Source of the DNA: CAVRZJ01 sp964594125
GTDB taxonomy: Bacteria > Acidobacteriota > Thermoanaerobaculia > Thermoanaerobaculales > Thermoanaerobaculaceae
Length of the DNA: 64,000 bases
Assembly (NCBI GenBank): GCA_964594125.1
Contig: CAZQLL010000011.1
Coordinates: forward strand, 48,609-112,608
Direction: 5' to 3'
Part shown: positions 54,655 to 63,759 of the stretch, piece after piece
How the letters are laid out: each line of letters starts with the position of its first letter
Numbering within the stretch: position 1 is the first letter of the stretch
Program-made: the position numbers and the translations under genes
Notes under the pieces: generated by a model
What the model was told of the DNA's origin: nothing
The model's database searches: none
Seen by the model: the letters and a program-made list of their open reading frames with translations, nothing else

Positions 54655-55833
54655 TCAGGCGCGCTTCGCCGCCGCCGCCTTGAGCGCCGGCACGTGGTGC
54701 AGGCTCTCCCAGGTGAACTCCGGCTCCGTGCGGCCGAAGTGGCCGTAGCTGGCGGTGGCGCGGTAGATCGGGCGCAGCAGGTCGAGCTCCTTGATGATGC
54801 CGCGCGGCGTCAGCGGGAACACCTCGCGCACGATGTGCGTGAGCGTCTCGTCCGGGAGCGCGCCGGAGCCGAAGGTGTCGACCATGATCGACACCGGGTC
54901 GGCGACGCCGATGGCGTACGCGAGCTGCACCAGCGCCTCCTTCGCGAGGCCGGCGCCGACGATGTTCTTGGCGACGTGGCGCGCCATGTAGGTGGCGGAG
55001 CGGTCGACCTTGGTCGGGTCCTTGCCGGAGAACGCGCCGCCGCCGTGCGGCGCCCAGCCGCCGTAGGTGTCGACGATGATCTTGCGCCCGGTCATGCCGG
55101 TGTCGGACTGCGGCCCGCCGATGACGAACTTGCCGGTCGGGTTGACGAGGAAGCGCGTCTTCGCGTCGACGAGCTCCCTCGGCAGCACCGCGAGGCCGAC
55201 CTTCTCGACGATCTCGTCGCGCGCCGCGCCGGTGATGCGCTCGCCGGTCGCGTCGAGGATGTCCTCGGTGTGCTGGCTCGAGATGACGACGGTGTCGATG
55301 CGGTGCGGCCGCCCTTCGCGGTACTCCACCGTCACCTGCGACTTGCCGTCCGGCCCGAGGTAGGGCAGCAGGCCGCTGCGGCGCGCCTCGGTGAGCCGGC
55401 GGCTGAGCCGGTGCGCCAGCGTGATCGGCATCGGCATCAGCTCCGCCGTCTCGTCGCAGGCGTAGCCGATCATCAGCCCCTGGTCGCCGGCGCCGCCGGT
55501 GTCGACGCCCTGCGCGATGTCGGGCGACTGCCGCCCGATCGCGTTCAGGATGCCGCAGGTGGCGAAGTTGAATCCGTACTTCGCATCGGTGTAGCCGATG
55601 TCGCGGATGATGCCGCGCACCAACTCCTGGACGTCCACCCAGCACTTCGTGGTGATCTCGCCGCCGACCACGACGAGGCCGACGGTGATGAACGTCTCGC
55701 ACGCCACCCGGCCCCTCTTGTCGCAGTCGAGCACGGCGTCGAGAACGCCGTCCGAGATCTGGTCGCACACCTTGTCGGGATGGCCCTCGGTCACCGATTC
55801 CGAGGTGAACACGTGAACGCCACGGGAATTCAT
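54655..55833 (-). CDS. metK: S-adenosylmethionine synthase
   Basis: This 392-residue protein matches MetK in length and motifs: SVTEGHPDKVCDQISDGVLD at the N-terminus with the catalytic His, GAGDQGLMIGYACDETAELM as the ATP-binding region, and GGGAFSGKDPTKVDRSA as the P-loop-like segment. It joins methionine and ATP to give S-adenosylmethionine in the cytoplasm. It lies 61 bases downstream of a membrane glycosyltransferase-like gene in the rimO-ribF operon, which is an unusual place for metK. A purine-rich AAAGGA 8 bases before the ATG is the ribosome site. The spacer is too short for a SAM riboswitch. Confidence 0.96.
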   Translation of the reverse strand: MNSRGVHVFTSESVTEGHPDKVCDQISDGVLDAVLDCDKRGRVACETFITVGLVVVGGEITTKCWVDVQELVRGIIRDIGYTDAKYGFNFATCGILNAIGRQSPDIAQGVDTGGAGDQGLMIGYACDETAELMPMPITLAHRLSRRLTEARRSGLLPYLGPDGKSQVTVEYREGRPHRIDTVVISSQHTEDILDATGERITGAARDEIVEKVGLAVLPRELVDAKTRFLVNPTGKFVIGGPQSDTGMTGRKIIVDTYGGWAPHGGGAFSGKDPTKVDRSATYMARHVAKNIVGAGLAKEALVQLAYAIGVADPVSIMVDTFGSGALPDETLTHIVREVFPLTPRGIIKELDLLRPIYRATASYGHFGRTEPEFTWESLHHVPALKAAAAKRA

Positions 55834-55894
55834 AATGCTGTCCTTTCCGGCGAGGTCTCGCGACCTCCCCTCGGCGCGGGCTGCTGCCCCGAGG

Positions 55895-57412
55895 TCATCG
55901 GGGCTCCGGCGCGCCGCACAGGTACACGTACAGCCGCTCGTCGCCGTTGATCGTCCGCGGGCTCGCGTACACCTCGCGGCACGCCCCCGGCAGCCCGGGC
56001 GGCAGCGGCTGGTTGTACACGATCACGACGCCATCGCCGCGGTCGCGCTCCAGGCCCTCGGCGACGATGTCGGCGGCGGTCAAGGCGTCCTGGCGCATGC
56101 GCGCGAGATTGTAGATCACGAACGAGCCCTCCGCCCGCTGCGCCGGGTAGTACAGGCGCCCGCCCGGCAGGTAGCCGGCCACCGCCGAGGTGGCGTAATC
56201 GACGCCGCCGACGAGCGGCAGCCGGTCGAGCCCGTGCGCCCGGATCGCCGCCGCTGCGCCCTTGGCGCCGGAGAACGGCGACCTCACCTCGACGGCCGCC
56301 GCGATCGCCACCGCCGCCAGGCCGGCGGCCAGCGTCGGCGCGAGCACCCACGCGGCCCGCCGCGACGGGATCGCCCCGTCGGCCACCGCCAGCCACAACG
56401 CCGCGACCGCCAGCACCCAGAAGAACCCGTGGTGCCGGATCGTCCCCGGGTACTTCGAGGCGAACAGCGCCAGCATGCCGGCGCAGCCGGCCAGCCACGC
56501 CGCCAGCGCCCGCCGCGAGCCGCGAACCGCCCACGCCACCCCCGCCAGCAGCGCAACGGCGATCGGCCCGCCGAGCCGCGCCATCCGCCAGCCGGCCGCC
56601 GCGTCGAACGGCCACGACGGGAACAGCACCGAGTTCCCCCAGAACTCGACCACCGGGGGCGGCACCGGGAACGCCGCCATCACCACGCCGCGGACCAGCC
56701 AGGCGACGAGGCGGACGCCGTAATGGAAGTACCAGGTCACGATGCGCTCGTTGTCGGCCGGTGGCAGGCACTGCACCGCGGCCAGCGCGACGCCGGCGGC
56801 CAGCACCGCGAGGGGGGCGCCGAGCCGCGGCCGCCAGCGCGGCGTCAGCGCGACCGCGGCGGCGAGCGCCGGCGCCAGCACCAGCCCCATCGGGCTCGAG
56901 TTGGCCGCGACCAGCACCCCGGCGACCGCGAGCCACGGCGTCCGCGCCGCCGCCAGCCCGGCGCACGCGATCCACACCCCGAGCATCGTCGGCCCGTAGT
57001 TGCGCGTGACCGCGGCGTACTCGTAGAGCGGGAAGTACGACAGCACGACGGCGGCGCGCACGGCGAGCGGGAACGGCGCGCGCCGCAGCACCAGCGCCGC
57101 CGCCGCCGTCGCGATCGCCCAGTGCAGCGCCTGCGCCGCCGCCGGCGCGGCGAACAGGCGCGGCAGCGGGAACAGCAGCAGGTGCCAGAGCAGCGGGTGG
57201 CCGTCGTGCCGGGTGTTGCGCCACAGCTCGGCGAGCGAGCCGGCGTCGCGCGCGTGCAGCCACATCTGCATCTCGTCGCGCCACATCTCGTGGCTGGCGA
57301 GCAGCACAGCGAGCGCGGCCGCGTACGCCGCGAGGACCACCCACGTCAGCCGCCCGCTCTCCGGGTACGCGGCAACGCCGCCAGCCGGGCGCCCGTTCCC
57401 GAAGCCGCTCAC
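55895..57412 (-). CDS. Polytopic membrane protein, GT-C glycosyltransferase-like
   Basis: This 505-residue protein has about 10-11 membrane spans. Near residue 45, MWRDEMQMWLHARDAGSLAE followed by WRNTRHDGHPLLWHLLL has the acidic first-loop and GHP..W pattern of GT-C superfamily enzymes that use lipid-linked sugars. The C-terminal part (LPLVGGVDYATSAVAGYLPG) is extracytoplasmic. No specific family is certain. It is coupled to the upstream PrsW-like gene by a GTGA overlap and lies 61 bases before metK. It may modify a surface glycan or lipid. Confidence 0.55.
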   Translation of the reverse strand: MSGFGNGRPAGGVAAYPESGRLTWVVLAAYAAALAVLLASHEMWRDEMQMWLHARDAGSLAELWRNTRHDGHPLLWHLLLFPLPRLFAAPAAAQALHWAIATAAAALVLRRAPFPLAVRAAVVLSYFPLYEYAAVTRNYGPTMLGVWIACAGLAAARTPWLAVAGVLVAANSSPMGLVLAPALAAAVALTPRWRPRLGAPLAVLAAGVALAAVQCLPPADNERIVTWYFHYGVRLVAWLVRGVVMAAFPVPPPVVEFWGNSVLFPSWPFDAAAGWRMARLGGPIAVALLAGVAWAVRGSRRALAAWLAGCAGMLALFASKYPGTIRHHGFFWVLAVAALWLAVADGAIPSRRAAWVLAPTLAAGLAAVAIAAAVEVRSPFSGAKGAAAAIRAHGLDRLPLVGGVDYATSAVAGYLPGGRLYYPAQRAEGSFVIYNLARMRQDALTAADIVAEGLERDRGDGVVIVYNQPLPPGLPGACREVYASPRTINGDERLYVYLCGAPEPR

Positions 57413-58374
57413 TCGTCGCCTTCCGCCGCAGGCGACACCGCCCGCGCCGGCTCGAGCAGACGCCGGGCGCGCTCGCGCAGCCGGCCGACTTCGAGCGAGT
57501 ACAGGGCGGCGCGCGCCTCGTCGAGGTGGCGGAGCTGGTGCTTGCGGAACGCGAGCTGGAGCAGCAGGCGGGAGAGCGCCCGGCGCTCGTCGCGCCGCGG
57601 CCACCAGGCGGAGCGCACTCGGCGCCAGTAGTGCGGCAGGACCTCCGGCACCCACGCCGGGACCACGCCGAGCCGCGCCTCCTCGGCGAGCTCGCGGCGG
57701 TTGACGGCGCGCTCGAGCGCCAGCGCCGCGGCGACGGCGCCGGCGAGCGCGGCGGCCAGCGCCGCGGGCGCGACCCACGCGCGCGACGCCTCGGCCAGGA
57801 TCCACGCCCCGGCCACGAGAACCGCGGCGGCGGCGAGCCCGCTCGCCGCCACGGCGAGGCGCGTCCACCACCTCGGGAAGAAGCGGGCGTACGCCACTCC
57901 CGCTCCGGCGGCGGCGCCCGCGGCAATCGGGGCGAGCGCCTGGGCCGCCCACCCGGCGCCCGGCGAAGCGCCGCTCTCGGCGAGCAGCCAGCCCGCCGGG
58001 AGCGCCAGCCCGACACCGGCCGCGACGCCGTACAGCGCGCCGTCGATCGGCGACTCGACGCGGGCGCGCGCCGTCAGCAGCACGAGCACGGCGAACGCCG
58101 CCGCCGCCAGGCGCGCCGCGTCGGCGGCCAGCCCCGCCGCCCGCTCGGCCGCGATGCCGCGCGCCGGCATCGCCGGCCCGGCCAGGGCGGCCCCCGCGGG
58201 CAGCGTCGCCGGGACGCACGCCGCGAGGAGCAGGCCGACGGCGCCGGCCAGCGCCGCGACGGCGAGGAACCGCGCGAGCGGGAACAGGCGGTAGCGGTCG
58301 AGCCACCACGCCAGGTAGGCGAGCGGCAGCAGCGCCGCCGGCGCCGCGATCGCGGCGATCGCTCCCGGGCTCAT
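57409..58374 (-). CDS. Membrane protein, weakly PrsW-like
   Basis: This 321-residue protein has about 7 membrane spans followed by a charged C-terminal tail (AVNRRELAEEARLGVVPAWV onward, with ERRALSRLLLQLAFRKHQLR). ESPIDGALYGVAAGVGLALP resembles the PrsW protease segment around (E)PIDGIVYG, but the EE and His metal-binding motifs are not seen. So it may be a non-catalytic relative. ATGA and GTGA overlaps couple it to ribF upstream and to the GT-C-like gene downstream. Its function is not known. Confidence 0.5.
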   Translation of the reverse strand: MSPGAIAAIAAPAALLPLAYLAWWLDRYRLFPLARFLAVAALAGAVGLLLAACVPATLPAGAALAGPAMPARGIAAERAAGLAADAARLAAAAFAVLVLLTARARVESPIDGALYGVAAGVGLALPAGWLLAESGASPGAGWAAQALAPIAAGAAAGAGVAYARFFPRWWTRLAVAASGLAAAAVLVAGAWILAEASRAWVAPAALAAALAGAVAAALALERAVNRRELAEEARLGVVPAWVPEVLPHYWRRVRSAWWPRRDERRALSRLLLQLAFRKHQLRHLDEARAALYSLEVGRLRERARRLLEPARAVSPAAEGDE

Positions 58375-59336
58375 CGCAGGACCAGCTCGGCGTCGCGGAT
58401 GGCGTGCTGCAGGAAGAAGAGGCGGGCCGCCTCGACGTCCTTGCGGATCTGCGCCACCAGCTCGACGCTCGACGGGAACACCCGCTCGTCGCGCAGCCGC
58501 CGGTGGAAGAACACCCTGACCTCCTCGCGGTAGACGTCGGCGATGAAGTCGAGCACGTGGGCCTCCACCGTCACGTGGTAGTTCTCGTAGATCGTCGGGC
58601 GGACGCCGATGTTGGTCACCGACGGGAAGACGCGGCCGAACGACGGGATGTGCAGGCCGGTGACGTACACGCCGTGCGCCGGGATCAGCTCGTTGTCCAC
58701 CCCGACGTTGATCGTCGGGAAGCCGAGCCGCCGGCCCATGCGCTCGCCGCTGTACACGCGGCCGTCGACCAGCACGACGCGGCCGAGCAGCGCCGCCGCC
58801 TCCTCGACGCGCCCGTGCGCGACCTCGCGGCGCACGCGCGTCGACGAGATCGGCTCGCCGCCCTCGAGCAGCGCCTCGACGCCGGCCACCGCGAAGCCGA
58901 GCCGCTCGCCGAGGCCCGCGAGCAGCGCCACGTCGCCCCGGCGGCGCGCGCCGAAGCGGAAGTTCGAGCCCAGCCTCACCTCGCGCGGCGCAAGGCGGCG
59001 GTGGAGGAACTCGCAGGCGAACTCCTCGGCGCTGGTCTCCGCCAGCCGGCGGTCGAACGCCAGCTCGATCAGCGTGTCCACGCCGCAGCGCGCCAGGAGC
59101 TGGGCGCGCTGCCCGGGCGTCGCCAGCAGGCGCAGCCCCGAGTCCGGCCGCAGCACCTTCTCGGGGTGCGGCTCGAACGTCACCGCGACGGCGGGCACGC
59201 CGAGCGCACGGGCGCGCTCGACCGCCCCCTGGACCAGCATCTGGTGGCCGCGGTGGACGCCGTCGAAGTTGCCGATCGTGACCACGCCGCCGCGCGGCAG
59301 GTCGGATGAGGGCGACGGGTTGCGGAGGATCTCCAT
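58371..59336 (-). CDS. ribF: Bifunctional riboflavin kinase/FAD synthetase
   Basis: This 321-residue protein has an N-terminal nucleotidyltransferase domain with GNFDGVHRGHQ (the HxGH-type ATP-binding motif) and VTFEPHPEKVL, and a C-terminal riboflavin kinase domain with GRRLGFPTINV, GVYVTG and FPSVTNIGVRPT. ISSTRVRREVAHGRV holds the ISSTxIR motif at the end of the first domain. It turns riboflavin to FMN and then to FAD in the cytoplasm. It starts 8 bases after rimO ends and overlaps the next gene by ATGA. The ribF-rimO arrangement may reflect shared control of cofactor and ribosome genes. Confidence 0.94.
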   Translation of the reverse strand: MEILRNPSPSSDLPRGGVVTIGNFDGVHRGHQMLVQGAVERARALGVPAVAVTFEPHPEKVLRPDSGLRLLATPGQRAQLLARCGVDTLIELAFDRRLAETSAEEFACEFLHRRLAPREVRLGSNFRFGARRRGDVALLAGLGERLGFAVAGVEALLEGGEPISSTRVRREVAHGRVEEAAALLGRVVLVDGRVYSGERMGRRLGFPTINVGVDNELIPAHGVYVTGLHIPSFGRVFPSVTNIGVRPTIYENYHVTVEAHVLDFIADVYREEVRVFFHRRLRDERVFPSSVELVAQIRKDVEAARLFFLQHAIRDAELVLR

Positions 59337-59344
59337 CGCGCCCC

Positions 59345-60835
59345 CTACCCGCGCCCGCCCGCCGGCGGCAGCGTCGGCAGCGATGCCCGCCCGCCCCCCG
59401 CCGGCACGGCGGCCAGCGCCGGCAGCACCTGCGCGCGCCGCGCCGGCGCCGGCCGCACCACCCCGTCGATGTCGGCGACGACGTCGAACGCGTGCGCCTT
59501 GCGGACGACCGCCGTGACCAGGTCGCCGGCGCCCGCCGTGCCGCCGGAGAACAGCACGCGCCCGTCCACCTCGGGCGCCTGCGACGCCAGCCGCCCCTGC
59601 AGCAGCAGCTCAAACTCCGGGCTCGCGCCCTCCACCAGCGCCGTCACCCGCGCGCCCTTGAGCTCGCGGTGCTTCTCCCGCGAGATCCGCTCCTGCCGCC
59701 GCATCAGCGCGCGCAGGCGGCGCTGCTTGGTGCGCTGCGGCACCGGGTCGCCGAGCGCGGCGCCGGGGTTCTCCGGCTGCCACGAGTACGCGAACACGCC
59801 GACGTGGTCGAAGCGCACCTCGTCGACGAAGCGCTCGAGCTCGGCGAACTCCTCCTCGCCCTCGCCGGGGAAGCCGACGATGAAGGTGGTGCGCACGGCG
59901 AGCCCGGGGACCGCGGCGCGGGCGCGCGCGATCAGCGCCCGGTACGAGCGCGCATCGCCGCCGCGCCGCATCGCCTTGAGCACCCGGCGCGACGCGTGCT
60001 GCAGGGGGATGTCGAGGTACGGCAGCAGGCGCGGCTCGGCGCGCATCAGCGCGAAGATCCCCTCGTCGAGCGTCGCCGGGTACGCGTACAGGAAGCGGAT
60101 CCACGGCAGCGAGGTGCCGGCGAGCAGCGCCTCGAGCAGCCGCCGCAGCCCGGCGCGGCCGAGCCCGAGGTCCTCGCCGTAGCGCGTGGTGTCCTGCGCC
60201 ACCAGCACGGCCTCGGTCACGCCGGCCGCCTCGAGGCGGCGCGCCTCCTCCACCAGCGACGCCACCGTGCGCGACCGGAAGCGCCCGCGCATCGCCGGGA
60301 TGTGGCAGAACGTGCACGGGTTGTCGCACCCCTCGGCAACCTTCAGGTAGGCGAAGACGCCGCCGGTGGCGAGCATCCGCGGCGCCGTGTGGTCGTACAG
60401 GCGCAGCGCCCCGCGCTGATCGGGGATTCGGTCCGGCGCGAGCTCGCCGAGCACCGCCTCGCCCACCCGCTCGAGCTCGTCGAGGCCGACGAACGCGTCC
60501 ACCTCGGGGATCTCGGCGCGCAGCTCCTCGGCGTAGCGCTGCACCATGCAGCCGGCCACCACCAGGCGCTTCAGCCCGCCGCCGCGCTTGCGCGCCGCCA
60601 CCTCGAGGATGGCGTCGATCGACTCCTGCTTCGCGCTCTCGAGAAACCCGCAGGTGTTGACGATCACGACATCGGCCCGGCGCTCGTCGGACACCACCTC
60701 GGCGCCCCTCTCGGTCAGGTGGCCGAGCATGACCTCGGCATCCACCAGGTTCTTGGCGCACCCGAGCGAGATCATTCCGACTTTCGGGGTCTTCGAGCGG
60801 CGTCCGCTGCGTACCACAGCGGCGGATTCTAGCAT
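59345..60835 (-). CDS. rimO: Ribosomal protein S12 methylthiotransferase
   Basis: This protein of about 496 residues has the MiaB/RimO layout. The N-terminal UPF0004 domain (VGMISLGCAKNLVDAEVMLG) holds three Cys of the second 4Fe-4S cluster. The radical SAM domain has CDNPCTFCHIP (CxxxCxxC). The C-terminal part is TRAM-like (RVTALVEG, then GRVLFSGG). It methylthiolates Asp of ribosomal protein S12. The start is ambiguous: an ATG at 60835 is given, but an extended -10 (TGCTAGAAT on the minus strand, 60838-60826 or so) overlaps it and would favour a leaderless GTG at 60817. A longer frame to 60889 is basic and unlikely. It heads the ribF-metK operon. Confidence 0.92.
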   Translation of the reverse strand: MLESAAVVRSGRRSKTPKVGMISLGCAKNLVDAEVMLGHLTERGAEVVSDERRADVVIVNTCGFLESAKQESIDAILEVAARKRGGGLKRLVVAGCMVQRYAEELRAEIPEVDAFVGLDELERVGEAVLGELAPDRIPDQRGALRLYDHTAPRMLATGGVFAYLKVAEGCDNPCTFCHIPAMRGRFRSRTVASLVEEARRLEAAGVTEAVLVAQDTTRYGEDLGLGRAGLRRLLEALLAGTSLPWIRFLYAYPATLDEGIFALMRAEPRLLPYLDIPLQHASRRVLKAMRRGGDARSYRALIARARAAVPGLAVRTTFIVGFPGEGEEEFAELERFVDEVRFDHVGVFAYSWQPENPGAALGDPVPQRTKQRRLRALMRRQERISREKHRELKGARVTALVEGASPEFELLLQGRLASQAPEVDGRVLFSGGTAGAGDLVTAVVRKAHAFDVVADIDGVVRPAPARRAQVLPALAAVPAGGGRASLPTLPPAGGRG

Positions 60836-61003
60836 TCTCAGACGGCGTCTCGACTTGGCACGGCTCTCGCGGCGCCGACGGCGAGGCACGTCCCGCCGGT
60901 GGTCGGCTCAGTCACCGGAGCGAAATGATTCACCCCGCGCGCCCCAACACGCTCGACGGAAGTCCAACCCGTCCACTCGGCTGCGGAGGTCTCATAATGA
61001 CTG

Positions 61004-61139
61004 GACCAACTACAGGGGGCAGGTCAGGCGGCGTCTCGCGCACCACATGTGCATCGCCCGTCGGCTCGTCCGGTCCGTAACGGAGCAAGGCACGCTCGAT
61101 CGCCTCTTCGAAAACGTATTCCGAGATCTCGATGCTCAT
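61004..61139 (-). pseudogene. hsdR: Truncated type I restriction R subunit (HsdR) N-terminus
   Basis: The reading frame begins MSIEISEYVFEEAIERALLR and continues YGPDEPTGDAHVVRET, which resembles the first 40 or so residues of HsdR proteins. After about residue 45 the match ends; the frame goes on as a Pro/Gly-rich tail to a stop at 60930. A normal HsdR has about 1,000 residues, so the nuclease and helicase are gone. Its ATG overlaps the fic stop as ATGA, so the old operon order hsdS-fic-hsdR is still visible. Deletion joined this stump to the region upstream of rimO. Confidence 0.7.
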
Positions 61140-62320
61140 CGGCGCCTCTCGCGAGGACGTCCTGGTTCGCCGGCAAGCCGTGGCGGCTCCTCGAGGATTT
61201 CGAGGATGGCGCGTGCGCAGTAGACGCGGTTGCGCCTGGCCTCGCCGGCGAGCGCCACGATGCCGGCCGACTCCAGCCGATCGATCGCGCGCTGGGCGGT
61301 CGTGAAGGCGACTTCGAGCCGCGTGGCCAGTTTGTTCACGGTCCAGAATGGGTTCTCGGCGAACAGATCGAGCGCGCGCTCGGGCAGCCGCGATGGAGCC
61401 TTCGCGATCTCCTCGCGCCAGCGCCCGAGCAAGGCATCGATGCGCTGGATTCGGCCGAGAGCATCCTCGGCCTGCCCGGCGGCTCCCGCGAGGAAGTAGT
61501 GGAGCCACTCTTCCCACTCCCCGCGCTCGGTGACGCCCGAGAGCCGCGCGTAGTACTCCGGCCGCGTGGCTTCGAAGAACGCGCTGAGATAGAGCAGCGG
61601 CGACGGGAGCACCTGCCGCTCGACGAGGAGCAGTGTGATGAGCAGGCGCCCAACGCGCCCATTGCCGTCGAGGAACGGATGGATGGCCTCGAACTGCGAG
61701 TGCACAAGCGCGGCGTGGACGAGCGGCGGCAGCGTCTCGTCGTGCAGGAACTGCTCCCACGCGCCGAGGCATTCCATCAGTCGGTCCGGGGGCGGCGGCA
61801 CGAAGCTGGCGTCGGCGAGCGTGCAGCCCGCCGGGCCGATCCAGTTCTGCGAGCGGCGGAACTTTCCGGGCGTGGCGGCATCGCCGCGCACACCCCGCAT
61901 GAGCTTTTCGTGCAGCTCCTGGACCAGCCGCAGCGAGAGCGGCAGCGCGCCGAGCCGAGCCACCCCGTGCTCGAGCGCGACCACGTAGTTGGCGACCTCG
62001 CGCAGATCCTCCGGGCTGCGCTCGACGGCCGCCCCCGCCTCGGCCGCGAGCAGCTCGCCGAGCGTCGCCTGCGTCCCCTCGATGCGGCTCGAAAGCACCG
62101 CTTCGCGCCGGATGAACGGCCGGATGAGCAGGTGCGGGTTAGGTAGCCGCCGGCCCTCGCCGGCGAGGCGGCCGATCGCAAGGTCCGCGCGCGACAGCGC
62201 CGCCGCCAGCGCGTCGCTCCAGGCGAGACGGGGCGGCAGCGGGTCCGGCACGTACGCTCGGTAGCCGCCCGGGCAGCGGACGGTGCGACCATGCGGCTGG
62301 CGTTTGGCGCTCGGGGTCAT
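61136..62320 (-). CDS. fic: Fic-family protein
   Basis: This 394-residue protein has an N-terminal Fic_N region with SSRIEGTQATL (Ser77-Gly82), the inhibitory (S/T)xxxE(G/N) motif of class II Fic proteins. The core motif HPFLDGNGRVGR starts at His214. A C-terminal winged helix follows (NPFWTVNKLATRLEVAFTTAQRAIDRLE). Fic enzymes usually transfer AMP to proteins; the inhibitory helix keeps them quiet until released. Fic genes are often embedded in type I restriction operons between hsdS and hsdR, as here. Its target is unknown. It lies 95 bases downstream of hsdS. Confidence 0.92.
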   Translation of the reverse strand: MTPSAKRQPHGRTVRCPGGYRAYVPDPLPPRLAWSDALAAALSRADLAIGRLAGEGRRLPNPHLLIRPFIRREAVLSSRIEGTQATLGELLAAEAGAAVERSPEDLREVANYVVALEHGVARLGALPLSLRLVQELHEKLMRGVRGDAATPGKFRRSQNWIGPAGCTLADASFVPPPPDRLMECLGAWEQFLHDETLPPLVHAALVHSQFEAIHPFLDGNGRVGRLLITLLLVERQVLPSPLLYLSAFFEATRPEYYARLSGVTERGEWEEWLHYFLAGAAGQAEDALGRIQRIDALLGRWREEIAKAPSRLPERALDLFAENPFWTVNKLATRLEVAFTTAQRAIDRLESAGIVALAGEARRNRVYCARAILEILEEPPRLAGEPGRPRERRR

Positions 62321-62415
62321 CGGCTCCCTTGTTTGCGGCCACGAAAACAGCCGGAGATCATATTAGCGCGGTTGGCCAGATTCGCAAACAAGGAATCGCG
62401 CCCGCGCGCGGCCGG

Positions 62416-63759
62416 TCACGTGGCCACCTCCTCCCGCACGTCGATCTTGCCCGTCACCGCGGCGGAGATCAGCGCGGTGCGGAGTTCCTTGAGGCGCTCG
62501 ATCGCCTCGCGGACCTTGGCGATGAGGGCGTCGATGCGCGCGGTCTCCCGGTCGAGAAAGGCGGCGATGGCGCGCTGCTCGGCCGCGGGTGGGAAAGGGA
62601 TGGCCATGTTCCCCAATTGCTCGCACGTCAATGCACCCTTGGTGCTCCCTCCGCCACCGCTCTCATCGCGCAGAAACTGATAAGGGGAATGGAAGACGTA
62701 CCGGATGTACTCCACGTCCCTGTACGCCGAGGTCAGCCGGATGAATGCAAGGTGCTGACTGAGCGTCGCTTCGACGCGCAACACCGTTGCCATGCCGCGG
62801 GTCCGTCCCTCGTCAGTGATGCCCACGAGAACAGCCGGCGGAAGAACGCGCGGCAAGTGACATTCGGCAAGCGCCAGTGCGGTCACGAAGTCCGCCGCCT
62901 CTGTGACCTCGTGGTGGTTCACCACGCTGCTGTTCAGCCAAGGATACTCGCCACCCCAATACTCCGCATTGTCCCGGTTCGGCGTGGACCCACTGCCGAC
63001 CTGCGCGATGAACTTGATTCGCTTCACCTCCCAATGCGCCGGGATCTGGCCCAGCCACTCGACGCCGGAGTCCTTCATGGGGACGGTCGGGTCGAGGCCC
63101 TTGGTGACGGCGCGGGTGATGAGGGCGGTGCGCTGCTCCTGGAGCAGCGCGATCAGCCGCTCCTTCTTCGCCACCAGCGCATCGATCCGCGCCGTCTCCC
63201 GGTCGAGGAAGGCGGCGATGGCGCGTTGCTCGGGGAGCGGAGACAGACCCACGAAGCTGCTAGCGACCTGATCGGGACTGACGCGAGGCATCTTGGTGCC
63301 ATACGTAAGCGAGTCGAGCCAGCGGATGTACGGCGCGTTCAACAGCTCGTACATCACGTAGCTCTGCGAGCATTCCGGGACGGGTCGGAGCGGGAGGATC
63401 TCGCTCGTGAAAACGCCGTCGAAGTCGGGACGCGCCACCTTGGCGAGGTAGGGACGGAGCTTCCCGAACAGCACGTCCCCCGCTCTGAAGGACCCGACGA
63501 CGCTGTCCACGGTCTCGGGCTGGTTCCCGAGTAACAGCCGGCCCGTCCACGACTCAACGTGTTCGAGTCCAACGTAGACGGCGTCATCTGGCTTGACCTC
63601 CAGTTTGCTGATGCGAGCGGCTGCGACATACTTCAGCCGCTTCACCTGCCAATGCGCCGGAATCTCCCCCAGCCACTCGACGCCGGAGTCCTTGTAGGCG
63701 GGGTAGGGCTTGAAGCGCCGCAGTGGCTTCGCGAGGGCCGTGGCTTCGGGGCGGTTCAC
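62416..63759 (-). CDS. hsdS: Type I restriction-modification specificity subunit
   Basis: This 447-residue HsdS has two target recognition domains, each introduced by KDSGVEWLG.IPAHW.VKR (near residues 20 and 225). Each is followed by a coiled-coil dimer region, EQRAIAAFLDRETARIDAL, at about 190 and 395. The two recognition domains read different halves of a split DNA target. The GTG at 63759 was chosen because GGAGG lies 5 bases upstream and it overlaps the previous stop as GTGA. HsdM must lie beyond the right edge. With hsdR broken, it can only serve a methyltransferase unless a second R subunit exists. The repeated coiled-coil DNA could allow recombination. Confidence 0.92.
   Translation of the reverse strand: MNRPEATALAKPLRRFKPYPAYKDSGVEWLGEIPAHWQVKRLKYVAAARISKLEVKPDDAVYVGLEHVESWTGRLLLGNQPETVDSVVGSFRAGDVLFGKLRPYLAKVARPDFDGVFTSEILPLRPVPECSQSYVMYELLNAPYIRWLDSLTYGTKMPRVSPDQVASSFVGLSPLPEQRAIAAFLDRETARIDALVAKKERLIALLQEQRTALITRAVTKGLDPTVPMKDSGVEWLGQIPAHWEVKRIKFIAQVGSGSTPNRDNAEYWGGEYPWLNSSVVNHHEVTEAADFVTALALAECHLPRVLPPAVLVGITDEGRTRGMATVLRVEATLSQHLAFIRLTSAYRDVEYIRYVFHSPYQFLRDESGGGGSTKGALTCEQLGNMAIPFPPAAEQRAIAAFLDRETARIDALIAKVREAIERLKELRTALISAAVTGKIDVREEVAT

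Noticed and set aside
55834..55894. Possible SAM riboswitch before metK
   Set aside because: The spacer has only 61 bases, and metK lies inside an operon. No SAM-riboswitch fold is visible.
59337..59344. Possible FMN riboswitch before ribF
   Set aside because: Only 8 bases separate rimO and ribF.
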